A DNA stretch of 16,629 nt from Dysgonamonadaceae bacterium (GCA_031260235.1 JAIRKG010000017.1:1-16629); one strand, 5' to 3'. Counted from the first letter of the stretch, positions 1 through 9,581 are shown. Notes: generated by a model not told the origin, from the sequence alone. Numbers and translations are program-made.

Positions 1-2136
1 CTGTTTGGCCGCTTTCATAAATACAGTTTAAAATCCGAGCGGGCGCGTTCCGGTAAAGTAGCCTTGTCTTTGAAAGAGTTGCAGCAGTTCAGGCAGGGCG
101 ACTATGTGGTGCATATTGATCATGGTGTCGGCAAGTTCGGCGGGCTGATTCATACCGATATAAATGGAAGGATGCAGGAGGTGATCAAATTAATATACCA
201 AAACGACGATATTGTTTTCGTAAGTATTCATGCTTTGCATAAACTTTCCAAATATCGCGGCAAAGATAACGAGCCGCCCCGCCTGAATAAAATCGGCTCC
301 GGAGCATGGGAAAACCTGAAGGAGCGAGCCAAAAAGAGAGTGAAGAACATAGCCAAGGATTTGATATTGCTTTACTCCAGGCGGAAATCGGAGAAAGGCT
401 TTGCTTTTTCGCCCGACACTTATTTGCAGAAGGAATTAGAGGCTTCCTTTATATATGAAGACACGCCCGACCAGTTGAAGGCGGCGAATGAAATTAAGCA
501 GGATATGGAAAGCAGCAAACCAATGGACAGACTTGTTTGCGGCGACGTTGGTTTCGGCAAGACGGAAGTAGCCATCCGCGCGGCGTTTAAGGCGGCAACC
601 GACGGAAAGCAGGTCGCCGTTTTGGCGCCTACTACCCTGTTGGCGTTCCAGCATTATAATACGTTCAGGGAACGGTTAGAGAATTTTCCGGTCAGGGTGG
701 ATTACCTCTCCCGCGCACGGACACGGAAAGATGCGAAAGTTATTATCCAAGACCTTCACGACGGCAAAATAGATATACTTGTCGGGACGCACCGCATTAT
801 AAGTAAGGATATAATCTTCCACGATCTGGGTCTGCTGATAATCGACGAAGAGCAAAAGTTCGGCGTAACTGTAAAAGAAAGGCTAAAACAGATGAAAATC
901 GGCGTTGATACGCTTACGCTTACGGCTACACCTATCCCGCGTACGCTGCGATTCAGCCTGATGGGAGCACGCGATTTGTCCAATATTTCTACCCCGCCGC
1001 CAAACCGTTATCCGGTACAGACGGAGATACACCGTTTCGGTAACGATATTATCCGCGAAGCGATACACTTTGAAATGAGCCGCAACGGGCAAGTATTCAT
1101 CATCAATAATCATACCGCCAACCTACCGGAGATAGAGAAAATCGTCCACCGCGAAGCGCCGGAAGCCCGCATTGCCGTTGGGCACGGGCAGATGGATCCT
1201 TCGATGCTGGAAGATATAATCACGGGCTTTGCCGACTATGAATATGACGTGCTTATCGCTACGACTATTATTGAGAACGGAATCGACATCCCTAACGCCA
1301 ATACGATTATCATTAACAATGCGCATCATTTCGGACTGAGCGATTTACACCAGTTGCGCGGGCGCGTTGGACGCAGCAACCGCAAAGCGTTTTGCTACCT
1401 GCTTACACCGCCGCTCCACCTGCTGGCACCCGAAGCCCGCCGCCGCCTGCAAGCCATAGAAAACTTCGCCGGACTTGGCAGCGGTATCCATATTGCTATG
1501 CAGGATTTGGATATTCGCGGCGCCGGAAACATGCTTGGCGCCGAACAAAGCGGATTTATCGCCGAACTTGGTTATGAGGCTTATCATAAAATCCTCAATG
1601 AAGCGGTTTTCGAACTTAAAAACGAGGAGTTTGCCGATCTGTATAAAGACGAAAACGCAGTTAATACCGGCGAACAGTATGTGCATGAAGTCAACGTGGA
1701 AAGCGACCTGGGGCTGCTCTTCCCCGCATCCTATATTTCAAGCGAACCGGAGCGTATGGCGTTATATCGCGAACTGGACAATATGGAAGAAGAGGGCAAC
1801 GTTGAGCGTTTCCGGCAAAAACTCCGCGACCGGTTCGGCGAAATTCCACAGCAGAGCGAGGAACTGATACTTATTGTATCCCTGCGTCGCCTTGCCAAAA
1901 AACTGGGTATAGAGAAGGTTACGCTGCGAATTGGCAAGATGAATATATTTCTTGTTTCCCAAGCCGAGTCGGCTTATTACCAAAGCGAAGCTTTCGACAA
2001 ATTGCTTGCCTATGTTAAGAAAAATTACAGGCAAACACAGATGAAAGAACAGAATAACCGGCGGTCGCTCACGGTTGACGGGGTTAATTCCGTTGCAAAG
2101 GCTGTGGGGATTTTGGAGGAGATTGCCGGGCGTTGA
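1..2136 (+). CDS. mfd: Transcription-repair coupling factor Mfd, 5'-truncated by the window edge
   Basis: Mfd is a DNA translocase that removes RNA polymerase stalled at lesions and recruits UvrA for nucleotide excision repair. The frame is open from base 1, so the gene starts upstream; 711 codons are visible. In order they show the CarD-like RNA-polymerase-interacting domain (GDYVVHIDHGVGKFGGL, bases about 97-147), a superfamily 2 translocase core with Walker A (GDVGFGKTE), the DEEQ box (IIDEEQKFGV), TATPIPRTL, the late helicase motif QLRGRVGRS, and the C-terminal UvrA-masking region. The family is usually about 1,100 residues or more, so the missing part should be the N-terminal UvrB-like domains. 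The stop at 2134-2136 lies inside the convergent cvpA gene, giving a 53-bp tail-to-tail overlap. Identification is secure. Confidence 0.97.
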   Translation: MFGRFHKYSLKSERARSGKVALSLKELQQFRQGDYVVHIDHGVGKFGGLIHTDINGRMQEVIKLIYQNDDIVFVSIHALHKLSKYRGKDNEPPRLNKIGSGAWENLKERAKKRVKNIAKDLILLYSRRKSEKGFAFSPDTYLQKELEASFIYEDTPDQLKAANEIKQDMESSKPMDRLVCGDVGFGKTEVAIRAAFKAATDGKQVAVLAPTTLLAFQHYNTFRERLENFPVRVDYLSRARTRKDAKVIIQDLHDGKIDILVGTHRIISKDIIFHDLGLLIIDEEQKFGVTVKERLKQMKIGVDTLTLTATPIPRTLRFSLMGARDLSNISTPPPNRYPVQTEIHRFGNDIIREAIHFEMSRNGQVFIINNHTANLPEIEKIVHREAPEARIAVGHGQMDPSMLEDIITGFADYEYDVLIATTIIENGIDIPNANTIIINNAHHFGLSDLHQLRGRVGRSNRKAFCYLLTPPLHLLAPEARRRLQAIENFAGLGSGIHIAMQDLDIRGAGNMLGAEQSGFIAELGYEAYHKILNEAVFELKNEEFADLYKDENAVNTGEQYVHEVNVESDLGLLFPASYISSEPERMALYRELDNMEEEGNVERFRQKLRDRFGEIPQQSEELILIVSLRRLAKKLGIEKVTLRIGKMNIFLVSQAESAYYQSEAFDKLLAYVKKNYRQTQMKEQNNRRSLTVDGVNSVAKAVGILEEIAGR

Positions 2137-2596
2137 TCTGCTTTATATAGGGATAAACCACCTGCAACGCCATTTTAACGGGAGTATAAGTAATTGATTT
2201 TTCCTGCGTTTCCTTATTAATAATCGCCGAGTCGGAATCAAAAACCGATAGGATGTTCAGGGCAAAACTCAGGCACAGCAGCCATATCAAAACCCCGAAA
2301 ATCCCTCCGGCCAAGCGGTTAAGCGTATTGATAGGTGTTGCCTTGAGGATTGTATCAACCACTTTCGACAACAGGGCAAACCCCGTAATGATAAGGATAA
2401 ATGCAACGGCATAATATACTGCGCTGTGGATATTTAAATTGAGATAACTTCGCAACAGTCCGGCGATCATTCCAGAAAATACAATCGCCAATATCAGAGA
2501 AATAAAGGAAATGACCTGTTTAACCAAACCGTCGTACATGCCTTTTAGTAAGCCTGCAGCCAGGCATATCCCGATAACTATATCCAACCAGACCAT
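2084..2596 (-). CDS. cvpA: CvpA family integral membrane protein
   Basis: The product has 170 residues and about four hydrophobic segments (roughly residues 4-24, 28-50, 60-82 and 98-118), followed by a polar C-terminal tail rich in Pro, Lys and Gln. The start MVWLDIVIGICLAAGLLKGM, with Gly-rich turns, is typical of the CvpA/colicin V production family. These are inner-membrane proteins of poorly defined role, linked in other bacteria to colicin V export and envelope stress. It follows infB by 9 bp on the same strand and is the last gene of the rimP-nusA-infB-cvpA unit, as in other Bacteroidales. Its last 53 bp are also the last 53 bp of mfd on the opposite strand, so no separate terminator fits between the two genes. 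The family call is good; the cellular function is not known. Confidence 0.85.
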   Translation of the reverse strand: MVWLDIVIGICLAAGLLKGMYDGLVKQVISFISLILAIVFSGMIAGLLRSYLNLNIHSAVYYAVAFILIITGFALLSKVVDTILKATPINTLNRLAGGIFGVLIWLLCLSFALNILSVFDSDSAIINKETQEKSITYTPVKMALQVVYPYIKQINARQSPPKSPQPLQRN

Positions 2597-2605
2597 AGTG
2601 TTTTT

Positions 2606-5338
2606 TTACAGCGTTTGTTTCACTTCAATCTCCTCAAAAACTTCAATGAAGTCGCCGATTTTAATATCGTTGAAATTATTGATGTTCAGCCCACATTCAT
2701 ATCCCTGCGCAATCTCTTTCATGTCGTCTTTGAAACGTTTCAAAGAGCCTAATTCGCCGGAATAGATGACAATACCGTCGCGAATGAGGCGGATTTTGTT
2801 GGTGCGTTTGATTTTTCCTTCGCGCACTATACATCCGGCAACCGTTCCTACTTTGGTTATCTTAAATATTTCGCGGATTTCGACGTTGCCGACAATTTCT
2901 TCCTTTATTTTCGGCGAAAGCATACCTTCCATAGCGGCTTTCACTTCTTCGATTGCATTGTAAATAATGGAATACAGGCGAATATCTACGCCTTCTTTAT
3001 CGGCTAATTTTCTCGCCGCCTGTGAAGGACGCACCTGAAAACCGACAATAATTGCATCGGAAGCCGCCGACAAAATCACATCCGATTCGGAGATTTGCCC
3101 CACGCCTTTGTGAATAACATCGACCTGAATTTGTTCGGTGGACAGGCGCAGCAAAGAATCCGAAAGCGCTTCGACCGATCCGTCCACGTCGCCTTTGACA
3201 ACGATGTTCAACTGTTTGAAATTGCCGATTGCAATCCGGCGACCGACGTCGTCAAGCGTTAAGCGTTTGCCGGTGCGCAAACCCTGTTCGCGTTGCAGCT
3301 GTTCGCGTTTGGTAGCGATTTCTCGCGCTTCCTGTTCCGTTTCCATCACGTTGATTACGTCTCCGGCTTGCGGAGCGCCGTTGAAGCCAAGAATCAATAC
3401 CGGTTCTGCAGGCCCTGCCTCTTTGATTTTCTGGTTTCTTTCGTTGAACATCGCTTTCACGCGGCCATAATGCGTTCCTGCAAGAATAATATCTCCCTGA
3501 CGAAGCGTTCCGTTTTGTATCAGCATGGTAACCACATAGCCGCGTCCTTTATCCAATGAAGATTCGATGACCGATCCCGTTGCTTTCCGATCCGGATTGG
3601 CTTTTAGATTTAATAATTCGGCTTCCAGCAATACTTTTTCCAGCAGTTCCCGAACACCGATACCCTGCTTTGCTGAAATGTCCTGCGACTGGTATTTTCC
3701 GCCCCAATCTTCCACCAGATAATTCATAGTAGCCAGCGCTTCCTTTATTTTTTCGGGATTTGCTCCGGGCTTATCTATTTTGTTGATTGCAAATATCATC
3801 GGCACTCCTGCTGCCGAAGCGTGGTTAATCGCTTCGACAGTTTGGGGCATCACGCTGTCGTCGGCGGCAACAATGATGATTGCGACGTCGGTTACACTTG
3901 CACCGCGGGCGCGCATGGCGGTAAACGCTTCATGCCCCGGCGTATCAAGGAATGTAATTTTCCGCCCGTCGGACAATTCTACGTGGTAAGCTCCGATGTG
4001 CTGCGTGATTCCTCCCGCTTCTCCGGCGATTACGTTCGTATTACGGATGTTGTCGAGCAGAGAGGTTTTACCGTGGTCTACGTGTCCCATCACCGTAATA
4101 ATCGGCGGTCGGGCAACCAAGTCTTCCGGCCGGTCTTCTTCTACGGAAATGGCTTCCGTAACTTCCGCACTGACATATTCCGTTTTATATCCGAACTCGC
4201 CGGTAATCAGATTGATGGTTTCTGCGTCCAGCCGCTGGTTGATGGAAACCATAACGCCAATACTCATGCAGGTGGAAATAATGTTGACTACAGAGATGTT
4301 CATCATGTTTGCCAAATCGTTTGCCGTAACGAATTCGGTTATTTTGATGACTTTGCTTTCCTGCGCTTCCATTTCATACTGTTCGCTTTGGCGTTGGAAA
4401 ACGGCGTCTCGTTTTTCGCGGCGATATTTGGCACCTTTCTTCTGACTTTTGTTTGTCAGGCGGGCGAGTGTTTCTTTGATTTGTTTTTGGACGTCGTCTT
4501 CGTTGACTTCGTTTTTGATGAAGGGTTTATGGATTTTGACGTGTGTTTTGCCGTTTTTGCCGCCGGAGGGCGTGCTTTCGTCAATATCTATTTTTCCGCT
4601 TTGAATGCGGTTGCGTTTCCTTTTTTCCGTTTCGTCCAGATCGGCTTTTTTCACCAAAACAGGTTTTTCTTTCCTTCCTGTCCAGGTTTCTTCCGAAGCG
4701 GGCTTCTTGACTTGGACGACTGAAGCGACTTTCTTCTTTTCTGTCAGTTCGCGCCGTTTTGTCGTCTTACTTTTCTTTTTCGGACGCGCGACAGGGTTAA
4801 TAGAATTGACGTCTACGGTATCAATGACTTTAAATGCCGGTTCAAGATGAGATTGGTTGGGACTGAAAATTTCTTCTTCCTTTGGAGCGGCAAGTGCTTC
4901 GTTAACATCTGCTTCTTTTTGCTGTTCGACGGCTTCCGGCGTATCCGTCGCCTCTTCAACTTCCGATGGTTGTTTTTCCCTTTGTTCCGGTTTTTCTTCC
5001 CCGTCAATTAAATCATTTTTGTCAATGGCAACACGTTCAGGTTGTATATCTTCTGGAATTTCGGCTTTGCTTTCCTCCACTTTTTGGGGCGCTCCATAAC
5101 CTTCCACAGCCACCGTTTCGTTCTTTTCCTTTTGGTGGCGTTCCTGACTTTTCTTTTCCGCCTCAATTTTAATAGATTGATCCTTGGCAAATTCTTTGAC
5201 AAGCAATGCGTATTCCTCGTCGCTGATTTTTGCATTGGGATTTGACGCCGCCGAAAAACCCTTCTTCTGTAGAAAGTCCACAATAGTAGACAATCCTACA
5301 TTTAAATTTCTTGTTACCAGATTTAATCTAATTGACAT
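2606..5338 (-). CDS. infB: Translation initiation factor IF-2
   Basis: IF-2 is the GTPase that places initiator fMet-tRNA on the 30S subunit and promotes 70S joining. The 910-residue protein starts with an IF2-N-type helical module ([20 protein letters not shown]). A long, highly charged low-complexity linker follows (about residues 55-310, rich in Glu and Lys), as is usual in Bacteroidetes. A second IF2-N-like module (about 330-385) precedes the G domain: G1 GHVDHGKT (418-425), G3 DTPGHE (465-470) and G4 NKID (519-522). Domains II, III and the C-terminal tRNA-binding domain complete the chain. It begins 5 bp after nusA stops, which implies translational coupling. Length and domain order are normal. 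Confidence is very high. Confidence 0.98.
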   Translation of the reverse strand: MSIRLNLVTRNLNVGLSTIVDFLQKKGFSAASNPNAKISDEEYALLVKEFAKDQSIKIEAEKKSQERHQKEKNETVAVEGYGAPQKVEESKAEIPEDIQPERVAIDKNDLIDGEEKPEQREKQPSEVEEATDTPEAVEQQKEADVNEALAAPKEEEIFSPNQSHLEPAFKVIDTVDVNSINPVARPKKKSKTTKRRELTEKKKVASVVQVKKPASEETWTGRKEKPVLVKKADLDETEKRKRNRIQSGKIDIDESTPSGGKNGKTHVKIHKPFIKNEVNEDDVQKQIKETLARLTNKSQKKGAKYRREKRDAVFQRQSEQYEMEAQESKVIKITEFVTANDLANMMNISVVNIISTCMSIGVMVSINQRLDAETINLITGEFGYKTEYVSAEVTEAISVEEDRPEDLVARPPIITVMGHVDHGKTSLLDNIRNTNVIAGEAGGITQHIGAYHVELSDGRKITFLDTPGHEAFTAMRARGASVTDVAIIIVAADDSVMPQTVEAINHASAAGVPMIFAINKIDKPGANPEKIKEALATMNYLVEDWGGKYQSQDISAKQGIGVRELLEKVLLEAELLNLKANPDRKATGSVIESSLDKGRGYVVTMLIQNGTLRQGDIILAGTHYGRVKAMFNERNQKIKEAGPAEPVLILGFNGAPQAGDVINVMETEQEAREIATKREQLQREQGLRTGKRLTLDDVGRRIAIGNFKQLNIVVKGDVDGSVEALSDSLLRLSTEQIQVDVIHKGVGQISESDVILSAASDAIIVGFQVRPSQAARKLADKEGVDIRLYSIIYNAIEEVKAAMEGMLSPKIKEEIVGNVEIREIFKITKVGTVAGCIVREGKIKRTNKIRLIRDGIVIYSGELGSLKRFKDDMKEIAQGYECGLNINNFNDIKIGDFIEVFEEIEVKQTL

Positions 5339-5343
5339 AGTAT

Positions 5344-6597
5344 TTATTCTTCTTCAAATTCAGATTTCAGAATGGCGAGAACTTCATCTACCGTATTTTC
5401 TTCCAAATCGGCTTTTTCCATAATTTCACTACGCTCCATTGCCAAAACATTCTTGGCAGTATAACAGTTGATGTTTTTCAACGCATCAATTACCCATGCG
5501 TCGATTTCATCGGCAAATTCATCTAAATAAATATCATTTTCATCGATTACCTCGTCGCGGAATACGTCGATTGTATATTCCGTTAACATGCTTGCCAGTT
5601 TAATGTTCAGCCCACCTTTTCCGATTGCTAAGGAAACTTCTTCGGGACGCAGATATATTTCGGCTTTTTTAGTCGTTTCATGAATTTTGACAGACGATAT
5701 TTTTGCGGGGCTTAACGCTCTCTGGATGAACAAAGCGGCATTTGCCGAATAAGTTACAACGTCAATGTTTTCGTTGCACAGTTCGCGAACGATTCCGTGA
5801 ATACGCACCCCTTTCATCCCTACGCAAGCGCCAACAGGGTCGATGTGGTCGTCATAGGATTCAACGGCTACTTTGGCTCTTTCGCCCGGGATGCGGGCAA
5901 TTTTTTTGATTGTAATCAGTCCATCGTGGATTTCCGGTACTTCCAATTCAAATAATCGTTGCATGAATAAGTTAGACGTGCGGGAAAGGATAATCTTCGG
6001 GTTATTGTTCAGGTTGTCCACTTTTACGACGACGGCGCGGCGGATTTCATTCTTGCGGAAAAAGTCGCTCGGAATCTGTTCGCTTTTTGGAAGAAGCAAT
6101 TCGTTACTTTCGTTGTCCAAAAGCAGAACCTCTTTTTTCCAGATTTGATAAACTTCGGCAGAAACGATTTGTCCTATGCGGTCTTTATACTTGTTATAAA
6201 TGCTGTCATTCTGCAATTCCAGGATTTTGGCGGCCAAAGCCTGCCGAAGATTTAAAATGCCTCTTCGTCCGAAACTGTCGAAATGCACCTCGTCAGTAAT
6301 TTCTTCGCCGATTTCGTAGTCGGGGTCAATCTTTTGTGCTTCAGACAGCGTGATTTGCAGATTGGAATCCGTCAATTCATCATCCTCCACGACTTTGCGG
6401 TTTCGCCAAATTTCGAAATCGCCTTTGTCGGGGTTAATAATGACGTCGTAATGTTCATCCGAGCCGAACATTTTGCAGATTACATTGCGAAATGTTTCTT
6501 CAAGAACGCTGATTAACGTTGTTCTGTCGATATTTTTGTTTTCCTTAAATTCGGCAAAAGTATCGATCATGCTTATTACTTCTTTTCTCCTTGCCAT
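5344..6597 (-). CDS. nusA: Transcription termination/antitermination factor NusA
   Basis: NusA binds RNA polymerase and modulates pausing, intrinsic termination and antitermination. The 417 residues contain the N-terminal polymerase-binding domain (about 1-135), with the [16 protein letters not shown] stretch seen in Bacteroidetes NusA. An S1 domain follows (about 140-205), then two KH RNA-binding modules (about 225-345, including [13 protein letters not shown] and [12 protein letters not shown]). A short acidic C-terminal helical region (about 350-417) ends the protein. It lacks the duplicated C-terminal acidic repeats of the longer E. coli protein, as is common outside Proteobacteria. The start MARRKEV is 8 bp after the rimP stop and aligns with the usual N-terminus of the family. 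A terminator-like hairpin in the operon leader could be a target for autoregulation. Confidence 0.98.
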   Translation of the reverse strand: MARRKEVISMIDTFAEFKENKNIDRTTLISVLEETFRNVICKMFGSDEHYDVIINPDKGDFEIWRNRKVVEDDELTDSNLQITLSEAQKIDPDYEIGEEITDEVHFDSFGRRGILNLRQALAAKILELQNDSIYNKYKDRIGQIVSAEVYQIWKKEVLLLDNESNELLLPKSEQIPSDFFRKNEIRRAVVVKVDNLNNNPKIILSRTSNLFMQRLFELEVPEIHDGLITIKKIARIPGERAKVAVESYDDHIDPVGACVGMKGVRIHGIVRELCNENIDVVTYSANAALFIQRALSPAKISSVKIHETTKKAEIYLRPEEVSLAIGKGGLNIKLASMLTEYTIDVFRDEVIDENDIYLDEFADEIDAWVIDALKNINCYTAKNVLAMERSEIMEKADLEENTVDEVLAILKSEFEEE

Positions 6598-6605
6598 GAT
6601 TTTTC

Positions 6606-7070
6606 TTAAATCTTAATTAAATATTTCGTATGTTTGATTTCGTTGTAAATAAAAGTCAGGTCTTCCTCAACCGTTATTTTTCGTTTCGCGCCTTCCGGTT
6701 TTACCTGTTTTTTCATCGTAAGCACAAAAGTTTCCGCATCGGCTGATTTCAGGATACCGGTATGTTTGACGCCCGATTTCGTGAGAACTTCCACTTCGTT
6801 TCCTACATTTTTAAGGTATTGCCGCAGTATTTTGAACGGTTGTCCGATTCCTGCCGAGCCGACTTCCAGTTCATAATCCTCCGTATCTCTGTCTAATTTG
6901 GATTCGATAAATTTGCTTAAAGAAATGCAGTCGTCGATAGAAACCGCCCTGTCGCCGTCAATTTCGACAACAATCACATTATCCGGCTTTACATCTATGT
7001 TTACCAAATAATTAACCGACTGCGTCAAAAACTCGTCAACTATTCTTTTTACTGTTTCTTTCTCAATCAT
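6606..7070 (-). CDS. rimP: Ribosome maturation factor RimP
   Basis: RimP is needed for maturation of the 30S subunit. I place the start at the ATG ending at 7070 (MIEKETVKRIVDEFL), giving 154 residues, the usual family length. The frame stays open upstream to about 7151, but that extension (translated FGGWGEVKSP) overlaps the promoter and leader hairpin and has no family match. Visible features are the alpha/beta N-terminal domain with VVEIDGDRAVSIDDCISLSKFIE (about residues 34-56), the signature-like ELEVGSAGIGQPFK (67-80), and an SH3-like C-terminal domain (about 85-154). It is the first gene of the rimP-nusA-infB-cvpA unit, a gene order conserved across bacteria. Confidence 0.93.
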   Translation of the reverse strand: MIEKETVKRIVDEFLTQSVNYLVNIDVKPDNVIVVEIDGDRAVSIDDCISLSKFIESKLDRDTEDYELEVGSAGIGQPFKILRQYLKNVGNEVEVLTKSGVKHTGILKSADAETFVLTMKKQVKPEGAKRKITVEEDLTFIYNEIKHTKYLIKI

Positions 7071-7085
7071 AAAAACAAAATAAAA

Positions 7086-7104
7086 GGGGGATTTAACCTC
7101 CCCC
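7086..7104 (-). terminator. Terminator-like hairpin in the rimP-nusA-infB leader
   Basis: On the minus strand the leader reads GGGGGA, a 7-nt loop, then TCCCCC. The 6-bp, almost all-GC stem is followed by TTTTATTTTG and more T, ending 16 nt before the rimP start codon. This has the form of an intrinsic terminator, although the U-tract is interrupted by an A. It lies between the predicted promoter (7122-7152) and the first gene, where it could act only as an attenuator or as an RNA structure controlling rimP translation. The shape is seen directly; the regulatory role is inferred. Confidence 0.5.
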
Positions 7105-7121
7105 CATCCTCCAAATCGCTG

Positions 7122-7152
7122 CAAAGATAATATATTTTTAATGGTTGCCAAA
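7122..7152 (-). promoter_or_regulatory. Bacteroidetes-type promoter for rimP-nusA-infB-cvpA
   Basis: On the minus strand TTTG (7149-7152) is followed after 19 nt by TATCTTTG (7122-7129). This is an exact match to the Bacteroidetes -33/-7 pattern TTTG and TAnnTTTG. Transcription would start near 7115, leaving a leader of about 45 nt before the rimP ATG. Confidence 0.75.
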
Positions 7153-7243
7153 CTTTAACAATCTTTATTTTGATTTATTGCGTTTATTTACGCTCGCGCC
7201 GTATGTCCTTCCGTGCAAATTTTGCTCCTATGTTCAAATGAAA

Positions 7244-7275
7244 TTTGGTTTATGTAATAAAAGGTGTTATTTTTG
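7244..7275 (+). promoter_or_regulatory. Bacteroidetes-type promoter for nfnAB
   Basis: TTTG (7244-7247), a 20-nt spacer and TATTTTTG (7268-7275) match both elements of the Bacteroidetes primary-sigma promoter. The predicted start point is near 7282, about 24 nt before the nfnA ATG at 7306. With the oppositely oriented rimP promoter at 7122-7152 it makes this a compact divergent regulatory region. Confidence 0.75.
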
Positions 7276-7305
7276 TGCGTAATTTAAAATCAAATTAAGC
7301 AAAAT

Positions 7306-8097
7306 ATGAATAAAATAGTCAGTAAAGAAGCCCTCTCGGCAAACGTAATGAAATTCGTTGTTGAGGCACCGTTGATTGCAAAATCCGGAAAGCCGGGGCA
7401 TTTCATTATCCTGAAAACGGGGAAATTCGGCGAACGGATTCCCTTGACAATCGCAGATTCGAATATCCAAGACGGTACGATTACCTTAATCATCCAGCAA
7501 GTAGGCAAATCGACCCGGAAAATATGCGCCCTCGACGCCGGCGGATATATCGACGATATGGTGGGGCCGCTTGGAAAAGCTACTCACATTGAGCGTTTCG
7601 GGACGGTTGTATGCGCTTGCGGAGGCGTGGGAACTGCGCCAATGTATCCAATTGCCCGCGCCATGAAGCAGGCGGGAAATAAAGTGATTGTCGTTTTGGC
7701 AGCGCGAAATAGAGCGTTGATTCTCATGGAACAGGAAATGAGAAATTTCGCCGACGAGGTGATTATTATGACCGACGATGGCTCTTACGGACAAAAAGGC
7801 TTGGTTACGCAGGGTATAGAGCAGGTCATCAATCGTGAAAAGGTCAATTTGTGCGTAACGATAGGACCTGCGGTTATGATGAAGTTTGTTTCCTTATTAA
7901 CGAAGAGATATGAAATTCCTACGGTGGCTTCCCTGAATACAATTATGGTTGATGGGACGGGAATGTGCGGCGCGTGCCGCGTTACGGTCGGCGGGAAAAC
8001 TCGCTTTGTGTGTGTTGACGGGCCTGAGTTTGATGCACATCTGGTCGATTTTGATGAGATGATGATGCGGTTGGGGGCTTACAGGGACTATGAGTGA
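7306..8097 (+). CDS. nfnA: NfnA / sulfide dehydrogenase-type FAD/NAD-binding subunit with a [2Fe-2S] cluster
   Basis: This 263-residue protein belongs to the ferredoxin-NADP reductase-like family that includes dihydroorotate dehydrogenase electron-transfer subunit PyrK, SudB and NfnA. Visible parts are an FAD-binding beta barrel with the ERIPLTIAD motif (about residues 43-51), the NAD-binding segment CACGGVGTAPMYPIARAM (103-120), and a C-terminal [2Fe-2S] motif with C221, C224 and C236 in VDGTGMCGACRV and FVCVDGPEF. In NfnAB complexes this small subunit carries the NADH site while the large subunit holds the bifurcating FAD. A Bacteroidetes-type promoter lies directly upstream, and nfnB starts 26 bp downstream, so the two are a transcription unit. 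The PyrK role is less likely because the partner is a GltD-like protein rather than PyrD. Confidence 0.85.
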   Translation: MNKIVSKEALSANVMKFVVEAPLIAKSGKPGHFIILKTGKFGERIPLTIADSNIQDGTITLIIQQVGKSTRKICALDAGGYIDDMVGPLGKATHIERFGTVVCACGGVGTAPMYPIARAMKQAGNKVIVVLAARNRALILMEQEMRNFADEVIIMTDDGSYGQKGLVTQGIEQVINREKVNLCVTIGPAVMMKFVSLLTKRYEIPTVASLNTIMVDGTGMCGACRVTVGGKTRFVCVDGPEFDAHLVDFDEMMMRLGAYRDYE

Positions 8098-8117
8098 ATT
8101 ACTAATTATGAATTAAG
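8096..8117. repeat. Degenerate heptamer repeat between nfnA and nfnB
   Basis: The 26-bp gap between the two genes consists largely of the 7-base units GAATTAC, TAATTAT and GAATTAA. Similar 7-base periodic sequence occurs at other junctions in this window (10363-10381, 11460-11519, 16180-16204). Confidence 0.5.
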
Positions 8118-8123
8118 AGATTG

Positions 8124-9581
8124 ATGGAAGGTATGAAAAAAATGAGAGATGAATTATGGCGGAAGGAATTGCGTGAAAGTATGAAAAACAAAGAGCGCGT
8201 GGCTATTCCTCGTGTGAAAATGCCTGAGTTGGAAGCTGCATATCGCAGCCGCAGTTATGACGAAGTCAATATGGGTTTGTCGGTCGAACAGGCTGTGCTG
8301 GAAGCCAAACGCTGTCTGGATTGTCCCGAACCGGCGTGTATGAGCGGTTGTCCGGTGGGGGTGAATATTCCCCAATTTATCAAGTATATTGAGAAAAACG
8401 AAATATTGAAAGCTGCTGCGACGCTGAAAGAAACGTCGGCATTGCCTGCTGTTTGCGGTCGCGTATGTCCGCAGGAAAAGCAATGCGAAAGCCGGTGTAT
8501 ACACCTGAAAATGAAGAGTGAAGCGGTTGCCGTCGGTTATCTGGAACGCTTTGCCGCTGATTATGAACGGGAGAAAGGCGCGGTTTCGACACCTCAACCT
8601 GCGGCAAGCAACGGGATTAAGATTGCCGTAATCGGTTCCGGCCCTGCAGGGTTGTCCTTTGCCGGCGATATGGCAAAATATGGCTATGATGTAACGGTAT
8701 TTGAAGCTTTGCATGAAATCGGGGGTGTGTTGAAATATGGGATACCTGAATTTCGTCTGCCGAATCATATTGTGGATGTGGAGATTGACGTCCTCCGAAA
8801 GATGGGCGTTCAGTTTATCGCTAACTGCATCGTCGGGAAGACTGTTTCTTACGAAGATTTGCATGAACAGGGTTTTAAGGGGATTTTCGCGGCGAGCGGC
8901 GCTGGGTTGCCTAATTTTATGAATATTCGGGGCGAAAACCTGTCGGGCGTCCTATCGTCCAATGAATACCTGACGCGCATTAACCTGATGGGTGCTAATC
9001 GCGAAGAAACGGATACGCCGGTCTTTTTCGGGAAGAATGTTGCGGTTATCGGCGGCGGAAATACGGCGATGGATTCTGTGAGGACTGCCCGCCGCCTGGG
9101 CGCAGAAAAGGCGATGATCATCTACCGCCGCTCGGAAGAGGAAATGCCTGCCCGCCTCGAAGAGGTGAAACATGCGAAGGAAGAAGGGATTATTTTCCTT
9201 ACACTCCATAATCCTGTCGAATATATCGGCGACGAAAAGGGATTCGTTAAACAAATGGTTCTCCAGAAAATGCAACTCGGCGAGCCGGATGCTTCGGGAC
9301 GCAGACGACCGGTTGAAATCCCCGGTGCTGTCAAAACGGTAGATGTGGATTTGGTCGTCGTGGCGATAGGGGTATCGCCCAACCCACTTATTCCAAGTGC
9401 TTTCAGCGGATTGAACATCAGCAAGTGGGGAACGATTATCGTGGATCAGGAAAGATTGCAAACTGATTTGCCGGATGTTTATGCAGGCGGAGATATTGTG
9501 CGTGGAGGGGCTACTGTTATTCTTGCAATGGGCGACGGGCGGCGAGCGGCGAGGTGTGCTAATATGCAATGGATGGGTTAA
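8124..9581 (+). CDS. nfnB: NfnB / GltD-like NADPH-dependent oxidoreductase (annotated elsewhere as gltA)
   Basis: This is the 485-residue large subunit. An N-terminal ferredoxin-like domain has two Cys sets (C64, C67, C72, C76 and C111, C115, C121, C125) for two [4Fe-4S] clusters. It is followed by an FAD-binding GSGPAG (171-176) and a NADP-binding IGGGNTAMDSVRTARRLGA (309-327). With NfnA it would couple NADH and reduced ferredoxin oxidation to NADP+ reduction by flavin-based bifurcation. Databases often call such proteins glutamate synthase small chain, NADPH-dependent glutamate synthase or sulfide dehydrogenase subunit alpha; the adjacent NfnA-like gene favours Nfn. I chose the ATG at 8124 over the in-frame TTG just before it; ATGs at 8133 and 8142 are also possible. 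The gene ends 10 bp from the convergent tyrA stop. Confidence 0.85.
   Translation: MEGMKKMRDELWRKELRESMKNKERVAIPRVKMPELEAAYRSRSYDEVNMGLSVEQAVLEAKRCLDCPEPACMSGCPVGVNIPQFIKYIEKNEILKAAATLKETSALPAVCGRVCPQEKQCESRCIHLKMKSEAVAVGYLERFAADYEREKGAVSTPQPAASNGIKIAVIGSGPAGLSFAGDMAKYGYDVTVFEALHEIGGVLKYGIPEFRLPNHIVDVEIDVLRKMGVQFIANCIVGKTVSYEDLHEQGFKGIFAASGAGLPNFMNIRGENLSGVLSSNEYLTRINLMGANREETDTPVFFGKNVAVIGGGNTAMDSVRTARRLGAEKAMIIYRRSEEEMPARLEEVKHAKEEGIIFLTLHNPVEYIGDEKGFVKQMVLQKMQLGEPDASGRRRPVEIPGAVKTVDVDLVVVAIGVSPNPLIPSAFSGLNISKWGTIIVDQERLQTDLPDVYAGGDIVRGGATVILAMGDGRRAARCANMQWMG

Noticed and set aside
3821..4723. 300-codon open frame on the plus strand opposite infB
   Set aside because: It is antisense to the strongly conserved IF-2 gene, its Phe- and Val-rich translation has no recognisable motif, and several overlapping frames are open there too.
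7071..7151. N-terminal extension of RimP
   Set aside because: The extra 27 codons overlap the predicted promoter and leader hairpin and do not resemble RimP; the ATG at 7070 gives the normal family length.
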